In this document: positions 1 to 6,444 of the stretch, in pieces | Layout of the letters: each line of letters starts with the position of its first letter | How positions within the stretch are numbered: the stretch's first letter is position 1 | Source of the DNA: Saccoglossus kowalevskii | Taxonomy: Eukaryota > Hemichordata > Enteropneusta > Harrimaniidae | Direction: 5' to 3' | Assembly: GCF_000003605.2 (NCBI RefSeq) | Contig: NW_003105603.1 | Coordinates: forward strand, 12,144-24,619 | DNA: 12,476 bases | Notes under the pieces: model-generated | Databases searched by the model: none | What the model was told of the DNA's origin: nothing | The model's input: only the letters and a program-made list of their open reading frames with translations | Program-made: the position numbers and the translations under genes

Positions 1-238
1 ACGTCAGGTAACTAAGGGAAATGGAACAAGCAACGAGAAAGTGGTGTACCAATCAGAATGCCGGAACCGTTACTAGTTACCGGCCTCTTGTGGCTTGGTA
101 CGCCATGACACTTGAGGCGGGAACCAGCCAACCTCAAAACCAAACTCCGCACAGTTAGATGCGCGTTACGTAAAGCGCAAAGACCTATGGGAAAGAGATT
201 GCCTCAAAACATGCAAATTTTGCCATAAATGATCCAAC

Positions 239-282
239 ATGGCGACCACACCACCAAAATACGTGAGCATAAAAGTTCAGAG
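239..282 (+). CDS. Possible tiny first coding exon, unrecognised
   Basis: An ATG at 239 sits in good initiation context (CCAACATGGCG: A at -3, G at +4) and opens MATTPPKYVSIKVQ before an in-frame TGA. That TGA overlaps a plausible splice donor, CAGAG|GTGAAA, with the GT at 283-284. The exon would be 14 codons plus two bases. It lies in the CpG-rich patch, downstream of a CCAAT box, which is the usual setting of a short first exon. I do not recognise the protein start. The next exon is not evident: joining to the downstream frame at 354 gives an early stop, so a partner would lie elsewhere or the call is wrong. ATGGC is not rarer than expected here, so this is weak evidence. Confidence 0.25.
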
Positions 283-320
283 GTGAAACGAAGGGATTGT
301 TGTAGACTGGTACAGATTGA

Positions 321-575
321 CATTGGCCAGGGAGACGTTATTTACATGTACAGCTATACGAGACGTCGGTAGCGGCAAGCGAGTTTCGCCCAGACAACTT
401 TGAGAACATATTGTCCAGAGTGGCTGTCCCGCGTTTCTTCTGCAATGATGAGAGAAATGGGAGAGGAGTGGAGGTGTATAGTGGCCTAAAAGTCGGTCAG
501 GCGACAAGTCAGTTCGGTTGCTTTGTCCGCATTGAAGTCGACAAAACTGCAACGAAAGCAGCAGAAGCTCCTTGA
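321..575 (+). CDS. 84-codon open frame, possible terminal exon
   Basis: This frame runs from a TGA at 318-320 to a TGA at 573-575 without an initiator ATG near its start, so it would have to be an internal or last exon. A possible acceptor is ACATGTACAG|CTATAC, giving an exon start at 354 in phase 0; its pyrimidine tract is weak. The codons show the purine-first bias typical of coding DNA, with many GAG, GTA, GCG, GAC and GTG codons, and a balanced protein (for example YETSVAASEFRPDNFENIL near the start and VRIEVDKTATKAAEAP at the end). No family was recognised. All minus-strand frames are also fairly open here because the segment is G+C-rich, so a minus-strand exon is an alternative: a good pyrimidine-rich acceptor, CTCATCATTGCAG, reads leftward near 440-455. 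Confidence 0.3.
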   Translation, partial: HWPGRRYLHVQLYETSVAASEFRPDNFENILSRVAVPRFFCNDERNGRGVEVYSGLKVGQATSQFGCFVRIEVDKTATKAAEAP

Positions 576-599
576 CCGAAGTCCCCTTATGGGGTGAAG

Positions 600-1230
600 A
601 AAATTTTCTTCTTATTTTTTTTTCATTTTCTGATTCGAATAATTTGCTTGCACACACATTCAGTAATATTTTGATCATATGACACATTTTCATCAAGATA
701 CATGTACATAATTTTCTGCATCCAAATTTTTTTTCAATATCGAGCCTCTTATAATTTGTTACAGAGTCGAAGTAGTTCTTGAGCATTTGTGTCTACACTT
801 AGTCTATCTGAAGTGTCACTTTAAAAGCTGTAGTTTGAATGTCAAAGAAGTTAATTTCCAGGTTGCTGTTGACAAACTTATTGTTCATTTTTAATTATTT
901 TTTTTTTCAATACAACACAGTAAGTTTTTCTTTATTATTGAGTTGATGTATATGCCTTTGGCAAAGCTAACATCTGCCTTACCCTATTGCCTTTTCAAAA
1001 GGTGATGATACCTGTGACAGTAATACAGTACGAAATGAGTACATCAGCATGTGCCTCCTACAAATAAAGACTTGTTGTTTTTTTGATACACTGTGGTTAA
1101 ATTCGTAATAATAGCTTCGTAGTCCTGTGGTTTTAGCAGAATTTTTTTTTTTTTTCGCCCTCTCGCATTAGTTTTGAGGTCTTCAGAGGATGTCATCCAT
1201 AAAATTAAATCAGTGTGGCCTAATGTTGTA
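600..1230. other. AT-rich spacer with poly-T tracts
   Basis: No supportable gene. The stretch holds several T runs (around 614-623, 727-733, 898-906 and 1141-1155), one TACATGTA palindrome at 699-706, and short random frames. ACAGTAAGT near 909-917 resembles a donor, but no coding frame leads into it. Confidence 0.6.
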
Positions 1231-1234
1231 CCGG

Positions 1235-1262
1235 TGTCTGTCTGTCTGTCTGTCTGTCTGTC
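1235..1262. repeat. (TGTC)n microsatellite, copy 1
   Basis: About seven TGTC/GTCT units in a row, followed by CCATGTGTGTGTCTGTGCC. The second array at 10547 ends in the same way (TGTC units, then CCGTGTGTGTG), so both probably belong to one dispersed repeat type rather than being independent microsatellites. About 20 bases downstream is GATATCTCAAGAACC, a phrase I associate from memory with repeats next to TGTC arrays in marine invertebrate genomes. Confidence 0.8.
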
Positions 1263-1319
1263 CATGTGTGTGTCTGTGCCAAATCCTGTTCCACTGATAT
1301 CTCAAGAACCATTGACGCT

Positions 1320-1935
1320 GCAGGTCGGGGTCTTCTACACTGATCGACGCATATTGCGCAAGGTGTGCCGAGAGTTTGTTCGAAATTTCGAACGTTTTGA
1401 AGTCAGTCGTCGGTTGGCACGTATTTTACAGAAATATTAAATCGTGTCATGGGCCTGTTTACTAAATAATGATAAATGAAACTTACCGGTAGAAAACTTG
1501 TATTAAGTTGTAAGAACAAACTGGGCCAAAATTGCGCAAATTTGCAATAAGTTTACGCTGCTAGTGTTCGTTTTGGAAGGCGTTCTACGAGCGATTTTAT
1601 CGCATTCAAGGACGTTCTATTTTCGAACTAGTTGAAACCGGAAACTACGCAAGTGCTTTCGAACTTCAAACACAAATTTGATTATCGTTATTATGTGTTA
1701 GTTTCTGTTGTTTCAAAGATTAAATTATTTATGACATTAATATTTCACTCACAAAACAATATTTCACTAGAATACGTGATTAAAAAGCAACTTAAATTAG
1801 AAAAAAAATTATCAAGTTCCGTGTATAAACACTAGTGTAAGGGGCAGTGGAGCGTTATTTTAGCCAAAATCGGCTAGTAAGGCGTTATATGACACAGGTT
1901 TGTGCTGGGACAGTGCTTCCTGCGACGACACAGCG
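1320..1935. other. CpG-rich segment of unknown nature
   Basis: From about 1320 to 1700 CpG is frequent, unlike the flanking spacer. The segment contains a perfect 16-bp palindrome, GTTCGAAATTTCGAAC, at 1378-1393, and a small hairpin TAGCC...GGCTA near 1861. It lies between GATATCTCAAGAACC and a GATGGAACTTGGCACACAG phrase, both typical of TGTC-associated repeats. It may therefore be a younger insertion that split such a repeat. I found no convincing target-site duplication or terminal repeat. Plus-strand frames at 1174-1440 and 1632-1835 look like chance. Confidence 0.3.
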
Positions 1936-1939
1936 CCAC

Positions 1940-2460
1940 TAGCTGGATTGAGATGGAACTTGGCACACAGCTACTACATGTACAAATTCATGAATGTAAA
2001 TTAGAAAATTTGCATAATAATCAGTTTTAACATGGTTACTATGTATCTTTGCATCTGTTTGCATGAATGCGTTGAAACTTAGTATATGATTGCTGTTTAT
2101 GTAGATCAATAGCTTCCAATTATTATGGCCATATTAATTAGTTAATTTGTATACTAATTAACTGTTTTCAGCTTGTTTATTCTGTATCATAACAGTTTGC
2201 TCCAATGGGTTGATACTTGGTTCATGCATAAAACTTGTACAATTGATTGTCTGATGATTTCTGATTAATCTGTTCAGTTTAATTAGCTAATTTACATACT
2301 AATTAACTATTTTCATCATCCAAATTTGCATGGAAAACATTTTGCTCAAGCAATAATATTTTGCAATTAATCTGTATATTAATTAGCTAATTAGATTAAT
2401 TAACTGTTTTCAGCTTGTTTATTCTATTTTATAGCAACAGTTTACTCTATGTTTAGTTGA
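1940..2460. repeat. Degenerate AT-rich tandem repeat
   Basis: Three related blocks begin near 2133, 2278 and 2378. Each has the pattern ATTAATTAG(T/C)TAATT, then ACTAATTAACT or ATTAATTAACTG, then TTTTCA. Blocks 1 and 3 share AACTGTTTTCAGCTTGTTTA and each is followed by a CAGTTT(G/A)CTC phrase; block 2 has ATTTTGCTC at that place. ATTAATCTGT precedes blocks 2 and 3. Spacing is uneven (about 145 and 100 bases), so this is an old, eroded array. The preceding 1940-2130 part has AACTTGG/AACTTAG and TTTGCAT phrases that also recur within the array. Confidence 0.6.
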
Positions 2461-2510
2461 ATGTCTAATCCTAGTTAGGAATGATTTGCTACGTTTATAC
2501 TGCAGCATTT

Positions 2511-2610
2511 TATCAGAGCCCTACGACTTGAGCCAGCAAAAATGACCGTGTATACGCATTCAACTCGAGCCAAGGTTGGCTCCAATAAACCCTTGGGTTG
2601 AACTCTGATA
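2511..2610. repeat. Short inverted-repeat segment with inner hairpin
   Basis: TATCAGAG at 2511-2518 pairs perfectly with CTCTGATA at 2603-2610. Inside lies a tight hairpin at 2567-2582 (GAGCCAA, GG, TTGGCTC) and a small palindrome around GTATAC. The whole is about 100 bases and could be a tiny MITE remnant, but I see no clear target-site duplication. Confidence 0.35.
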
Positions 2611-2619
2611 GAATTGGGC

Positions 2620-3640
2620 TTTGACATGATCCCGATCGTGTAATTTTCAAGTAACCTTCAATTTTAAATTTCAATTATTGCGGACACAACATTGTATGTA
2701 ATTTCACATAATCTCTGGATTGATGAAGGGGTAGTACTGTACGCAGCTTAATATCTTTTTTGCAGAGTAAAGAAATACTGCGAAACAGAAAAATGGTGTA
2801 TGAAATTATGCAACAAAAACTTAAAAGGACGACTGAACAGATCAAATGGTAATTACCGAAGATAAAAATCGTAGAAGCAGTCATGGTACGGTTAACAATT
2901 GTTATACCACGGTTACTAGAAGAACGGTTAGAAAACTCTCTAGTTTTTTTTAGGACATGCGTCTTGGTAAACATTTAAAACAAAGGAAATTAGCATACTG
3001 CCAGCCTTGCAGTAATTGTAATTACCATAAAATTACATATTCAATTGAAGACAATTCCATCGATCCAACTTCCTGTATCACTTACACTGGCAGCGGTCAG
3101 AAAAAAAACAAGATGGCCGACATTGCTCTTTGGGAGAAAAACGTCTGCAAACTTTGAGAAAACGAAACTGACATTGTTCAAACTATCATAAAAGTCTCTA
3201 ATTCAATGTACAAAATAAACTTGTGAAACATTCCGAGATGCATTTTTTGTTCTAGTTGCCATGTTGGACATCAGCAAATGCAGACTTACAATCGCCCTAC
3301 TGAAATGCTGAGAATGTAATTAATACTAAAATATAATTCATTCCGATTTTTCAGCAATTTTCCTGAACTATTATGACAAAGCAGACAAAATGGCTGACCT
3401 TGCTAACTTCAACACAAAAAGCATTATTTTCTAAAGTTACGATTGAAATTAGTTATGATTAATCGCAGTTCCAGATTAAAATACCCAAACAATAACATAG
3501 TAATAAATACTAACATTTTAGAACATTTACAGACAGAGTTCTTGGAATACAAAATGCCATGGTCAATTTCGATTCACAGACGGCAAATCTAAATAAAACA
3601 TCTACATCGATCTTTCGGCTTAATGAGCTCTAATTCTTCA
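2620..3640. other. AT-rich spacer, no gene supported
   Basis: Only short frames on either strand, including a minus-strand frame at 2675-2974 with AT-driven composition. Two similar 27-base patches at 3101-3127 and 3378-3404 (about 21 of 27 identical) share ATGGC(C/T)GAC and TTGCT. The first contains AAGATGGCC, a YY1-like motif. No further structure seen. Confidence 0.55.
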
Positions 3641-3646
3641 ATTTAG

Positions 3647-3690
3647 TAGACACACATGGAAAACGAACGAAGATAGAAATATAAGCGATG
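3647..3690 (+). pseudogene. Possible 5' part of a coding exon split by the transposon
   Basis: A plausible acceptor, TTCTTCAATTTAG, ends at 3646. The frame with codons starting at positions divisible by 3 is open from 3627 into the 9-bp target site. Skipping the transposon and one target copy (1,023 bases, a multiple of three), the same frame continues at 4714-4775, where it reads VVIVGGHASGEVNLVVDNYN, and then past the second 14-bp repeat copy to a stop near 5218. The composition is protein-like, but the total open length of about 60 codons could arise by chance. No family recognised. If real, the exon was broken by the insertion. Confidence 0.2.
3682..3690. repeat. Left target-site duplication TAAGCGATG
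   Basis: Nine bases identical to 4705-4713. Both copies lie exactly 13 bases outside the first TTCGC unit of their arm, which fixes the transposon boundaries. Confidence 0.85.
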
Positions 3691-3703
3691 GAATTGGGGG
3701 CAT

Positions 3704-3810
3704 TTCGCCCAATTACCACTTCGCTCGAATGATTTCGCCCGATTACCTGTTCGCCCGATTACCATTTCGCCCGATTGCCATTTCGCCCGATTACCAGTTC
3801 GCCTGATTCC
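3704..3810 (+). repeat. Left arm: 16-bp TTCGCCC array
   Basis: Units start at 3704, 3720, 3734, 3750, 3766, 3782 and 3798. All are 16 bases except the second (14 bases, TTCGCTCGAATGAT) and the incomplete last one. The consensus is TTCGCCCGATTACC plus two variable bases. Units in the middle are nearly identical, while the first and last are diverged. Confidence 0.9.
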
Positions 3811-4237
3811 TCATATGTTTGGTATTTACGTGTAGTCAAAACAAGATAACGTAGAAGTCGAAATTTGTTTTTATAAGGTGACGAACGTGAAGTTTACAAC
3901 GGGGTTGTAACGTAATTTTATGCCGTTGCGGCTATCTTGTGTGAGTCATACCATTTGTGTATCGGGAGGAAACAATGAGTTGAGGGACTGTCACACCTTT
4001 TTGTTTGATGGTGGCAGTTCCTTTAGTAAAACTTTATTTTTCCTTTAATATTAGCATTTTTTGGTAACTTGACACAGTAAAACACAGAGCTACAACAATT
4101 CAACAAATTGAGTTGAGGAAAAACTTTTGAAATATTTTACTAGGATTGTGTTTGTTTTCCCCAGTTTCACTTCCAATATTGCATGAACTTTTTGTTTCCT
4201 GGAAGGGGGGAGCAATGAAAGTAAAGATATAATGCAT

Positions 4238-4352
4238 AATTTACATTTACATTACATTTATTTATTTACCCTCGAATAAAAATAAAGTAGCACACCAGGT
4301 GCTAATACAATCGAGCAATATAAAAACACACACTGTACAAGACAATTTACAT
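4238..4352 (-). mobile_element. 5'-truncated LINE/SINE 3'-tail-like insertion
   Basis: AATTTACAT occurs at 4238-4246 and again at 4344-4352, flanking about 97 bases. Read on the minus strand, the insert ends in a simple tail (GGGTAAATAAATAAATG followed by two ATGTAAATG-like units), preceded by TTTTTATTCGAGGG. Non-LTR retrotransposons typically end in such short A-rich repeats and make short target duplications with 5' truncation. The direct repeat overlaps the tail's own ATTTACATTT composition, so the duplication could be partly coincidental. No reverse transcriptase remains. Confidence 0.45.
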
Positions 4353-4581
4353 CTTTGATTCTTTTTTTAAAAATAATGTATTAATAATTTTATTATTCAG
4401 TGATAAAATGTCTTGAAAAAAAAATAGAATTATTTATATTAATTATATACAATGTTGTGCATAAAATGCGCGGATTGAAATTATTCTGCCAACGACACCA
4501 CTGTGAAAGTATTTTATTCAAACATCGATGGTGAAACAAGTGAAAAATCTGTGTATGACGGCCGATGCATACCTGTAACAT

Positions 4582-4691
4582 CGGTAAACCGGGCGAAAAG
4601 GAAAACGGGCGAACCGGTAATTGGGCGAACCGGTAATTGGGCGAACCGGTAATCAGGGGAAGGAGTTCGGGCGAAGTGGATTTCGGGCGAA
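4582..4691 (-). repeat. Right arm: inverted 16-bp TTCGCCC array
   Basis: On the minus strand the units run inward from 4691: 4676-4691 (16 bases), 4662-4675 (14), 4646-4661, 4630-4645, 4614-4629, 4598-4613 and 4582-4597 (16 each). The central units read TTCGCCCAATTACCGG and create three ACCGGT sites that the left arm lacks. The placement of the 14-base unit as the second from the end matches the left arm. Confidence 0.9.
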
Positions 4692-4704
4692 GTGACTGTA
4701 CCCC

Positions 4705-4713
4705 TAAGCGATG
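4705..4713. repeat. Right target-site duplication TAAGCGATG
   Basis: Perfect copy of 3682-3690, immediately outside the right end of the foldback-like element. Confidence 0.85.
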
Positions 4714-4775
4714 TCGTCATAGTGGGTGGACATGCATCAGGTGAAGTCAACTTGGTAGTCGATAATTACAACACC

Positions 4776-5148
4776 CATATTCTTGCACTTACTACATTTA
4801 GTTCCTATATTTGCCAGTTTTGGCCACATTTTATAGTTACCGAACTAGCTATTTTTAGTAAAAAAAAAAGACTTTTTGGGTGTTTTGTATAGAATTTATT
4901 TTTCTCTGATTTTTGACGACTTGAATATAAATAAAGAAAAAAAAGGTATATTCGCCGGATTTTATTTTCGCTGACTTGACCCTTTAGAGAAAATAGCGAA
5001 AATAAAATCCAAGCGAAAACAAAGTATTTTGATTATCACCTGCACTTGATAATTAATCACAATACATGTATTTTCGAACTTTCATTAGTTTTAGTGCTCG
5101 TCCTCAAAGTATTTTTTAAAATTAAATTAAAATTACCACTCTTCCTCA
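4776..5148. mobile_element. Possible insertion flanked by a 14-bp direct repeat
   Basis: ATAATTACAACACC occurs at 4762-4775 and 5149-5162, bracketing 373 bases. Such a length fits a target-site duplication of a retrotransposed sequence, and AATAAAGAAAAAAAA lies inside near 4930-4944. However, the A-run is not at the right-hand border, the ends share no inverted repeat, and a 14-base match in AT-rich DNA has a modest chance probability. The segment includes the hairpin repeat at 4957-5010. Confidence 0.3.
4957..5010. repeat. Perfect 16-bp hairpin repeat (TTTTCGCT type)
   Basis: GGATTTTATTTTCGCT at 4957-4972 is the exact reverse complement of AGCGAAAATAAAATCC at 4995-5010, with a 22-base loop. 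The pairing extends weakly outward (TTCGCC on the left against AAGCGAA on the right), so TTCGC occurs four times with dyad symmetry. Short AT-rich palindromes with a TTCGC or CGCGAA core are common dispersed repeats in marine invertebrate genomes, as far as I recall. A folded RNA is possible but unsupported. Confidence 0.7.
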
Positions 5149-5171
5149 ATAATTACAACACCTTGCAACAG

Positions 5172-5365
5172 AGTACTTGGCTGAAATCGGTACCCCTACA
5201 TACATGGTCCATGGTCTGACTACCGCCAAGACCCACGTACTGCACAAGACTTACATTCAGTCACCGACAGTCTATTCACTTCAAATTCACGGTTACAATC
5301 TGAACGCAGAGACTACCGTTGGTATGCAATCTATGTTCTTGAGATATTGGTCAATCTACGAATAA
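5172..5365 (+). CDS. Candidate terminal exon, unrecognised protein
   Basis: The frame is open from 5152 and ends at TAA 5363-5365. A plausible acceptor, CCTTGCAACAG, ends at 5171; a pyrimidine stretch CTCTTCCTC lies about 25 bases upstream with no AG in between. The 63-codon reading is richer in G+C than its surroundings and uses varied codons (GGT ACC, GTC CAT, ACC GCC AAG, CTG CAC AAG). It encodes pieces such as EIGTPTYMVHGLTTAKTHVL and SPTVYSLQIHGYNL, ending FLRYWSIYE. This looks like a beta-rich C-terminal domain, but I cannot name the family. There is no starting ATG, so an upstream exon is needed. A run of 11 A at 5441-5451 after ATTA could mark a retrocopy tail. Confidence 0.4.
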
Positions 5366-5524
5366 TTCACAGGTGTACTCGTTAATAACGCGACTCTCAT
5401 TTTACATGCAATTATTAAGGGGGGCAACAACTTTACAAATTAAAAAAAAAAATCGTGAAATATAACGCAACATTTTGAACACCGTCGAATCTGCGTCATT
5501 ATTGCTGAAATTGCAAGTTTTTGA

Positions 5525-5836
5525 ATGAAGTTCGACCCTGAGGATGATAGATCACCTGCCTGCAACATGGGAGATGGGACTGAGGCCATGGATCGTAAAG
5601 AGAATAGCGTTAAAAAGATAAAAGAAACGTGCTTACGGTATTTAAACGCCGTGTTGTCATTTACACTTCGTATTTGTGAACGGAGTACAATCATTAAACA
5701 GCTGTCTCTTCGCCATCTTGGCATTTGCTTGCAGAGTGGTTTTGGGTGCGACTATTATTATTTAGGGGACACACCATCTTACATCGGTGCGCATGTGTTT
5801 AGAATGACGATGTTATTGGACAGCTCGAAAAATTAA
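5525..5836 (+). CDS. 103-residue open frame, unrecognised
   Basis: The first in-frame ATG is at 5525. A better initiation context (CAACATGGGAG) is at 5567, giving MGDGTEAMDRKENSVKKIKE. The protein starts acidic and basic, then has a predicted helical stretch (LRYLNAVLSFTLRICE) and a Cys/Tyr-rich end, stopping at 5836. It could be an intronless small gene, a first exon with an unseen donor, or a chance frame. No signal peptide, zinc-binding pattern or family was recognised. On the opposite strand CCAAGATGGCGAAG at 5708-5721 forms a YY1-like start context with a 19-codon frame, so direction is uncertain. Confidence 0.3.
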   Translation: MKFDPEDDRSPACNMGDGTEAMDRKENSVKKIKETCLRYLNAVLSFTLRICERSTIIKQLSLRHLGICLQSGFGCDYYYLGDTPSYIGAHVFRMTMLLDSSKN

Positions 5837-6192
5837 ATTAACAAACTATGTTTTAAAGTTTATCTGCTACAAACAAACGATAAATATATTAAAGTGCATG
5901 TTATTTTTGTGAAAATGTTTTTTTTACTGCACTTAACCTTCCTATTTTCGTAGCATTAAGGTTCAAGGGCATCCTCATTATGTATGCAAAGAACAATCTT
6001 GATAAAAAATACTATGGTGAACTTTTAGGTTGATCAGCGAAATGTCTGCACCGTATTGCGCCGGTTTTCCACGTAGCTTATAAAACACTGACCATTCAGA
6101 AAAACTGCTGGAAAAGTGAAGCAGTTTGTGAAATAGGATTGCATTGTGGGAGCCGTGTTTTCACAAACAACATCAACATCACCCTATCTTTT

Positions 6193-6444
6193 TCAATATG
6201 GCCGCCACGGCGGGGATGTGCCGACAACTTCAGCAAATGTATTCCCCAAATGCTTCGTTATTTGGTAGTTACAGTTCAAATATAAGGTAAGACTAGTTTG
6301 ACATTTAGTGTGTCTTATATTTGACCATGTTAACTGCCACAGCTCGTCGTTAATTTTCTCGAAATCGCGACTTAATTGCGGTGCATGTTGTCCGCGATTG
6401 ACGATAGATCGAGGGGTGGGCTGGACCTGTTTTTGCTCAAACAT
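6193..6444 (-). CDS. 83-residue antisense open frame
   Basis: Minus-strand ATG at 6444 opens MFEQKQVQPTPRSIVNRG, continues with a charged stretch (SRDFEKINDELWQLTWSNI) and stops at TGA 6193-6195. Composition is protein-like, but the segment is CpG-rich and therefore poor in stop codons, so a long chance frame is plausible. It overlaps the plus-strand candidate exon at 6198-6286; both cannot easily be major coding exons. No good donor was seen, so it would have to be intronless or single-exon. No family recognised. Confidence 0.25.
   Translation of the reverse strand: MFEQKQVQPTPRSIVNRGQHAPQLSRDFEKINDELWQLTWSNIRHTKCQTSLTLYLNCNYQITKHLGNTFAEVVGTSPPWRPY
6198..6286 (+). CDS. Best candidate first coding exon, unrecognised
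   Basis: ATG at 6198 (CAATATGGCCGCC) opens 29 codons plus two bases, reading MAATAGMCRQLQQM at the start and SPNASLFGSYSSNI at the end. It runs straight into a near-consensus splice donor, ATATAAG|GTAAGAC, with the GT at 6287-6288. Without splicing the frame stops inside that donor. It lies in the CpG-rich patch. The exon leaves two bases over; no downstream candidate exon in the window takes that phase without an early stop, so its partner may lie beyond the window or be unseen. The start resembles an Ala/Ser-rich leader, possibly mitochondrial, which is inference only. An antisense frame overlaps it. Confidence 0.4.

Larger units (their letters stand above)
1..600. promoter_or_regulatory. 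CpG-rich promoter-like patch
   Basis: By hand count there are about 31 CpG dinucleotides in these 600 bases, close to what the local base composition predicts. The spacer around 8500-9100 has only about 5-6 in the same length. A consensus NF-Y site (CCAATCAG) lies at 49-56, about 190 bases upstream of an ATG in strong context at 239. In invertebrates with mosaic methylation, undepleted CpG usually marks promoters and first exons, or young insertions. I read this as the 5' region of a plus-strand gene, but no TATA box or initiator can be fixed. The patch starts at the window edge and may extend beyond it. Confidence 0.35.
3691..4704. mobile_element. Foldback-like non-autonomous DNA transposon (1,014 bp)
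   Basis: The element has inverted terminal arrays of a 16-bp unit, TTCGCCCGATTACCNN, and is flanked by a perfect 9-bp direct repeat, TAAGCGATG. The arms match in register: a 13-base end, a first 16-base unit ending CCAC, a second unit of only 14 bases, then further 16-base units. This architecture is known from foldback elements such as Drosophila FB (9-bp duplications) and sea urchin TU (tandem subrepeats in the arms). Mutator-like elements also make about 9-bp duplications. The ends carry G runs (GAATTGGGGG on the left; GGGG when the right end is read inward). The roughly 770-bp core has no transposase frame, so it would have to be moved in trans. A LINE-tail-like insert is nested at 4238-4352. 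Confidence 0.85.

Noticed and set aside
277-786. 169-residue minus-strand open frame
   Set aside because: Its first half is AT-driven low-complexity sequence and its second half lies antisense to a plus frame with coding-like codon bias. A frame of this length is plausible by chance in stop-poor CpG-rich DNA. No family recognised.
1174-1440. Plus-strand frame over the TGTC array, and the minus frame 1044-1265
   Set aside because: The Cys-Leu-Ser-Val and Asp-Arg-Gln-Thr runs are translations of the microsatellite.
2675-3157. Short frames on both strands
   Set aside because: AT-rich composition, overlapping opposite frames, no splice or start signals that support them.
4393-4750. Minus-strand frames in the right arm of the foldback element
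   Set aside because: They translate the 16-bp tandem units (repeating Arg-Phe-Ala-Arg and Pro patterns) and are not genes.
5657-5716. Minus-strand ATGGCGAAG with a 19-codon frame
   Set aside because: A good YY1-like start context, but no convincing donor, and ATGGC occurs about as often in the window as chance predicts.
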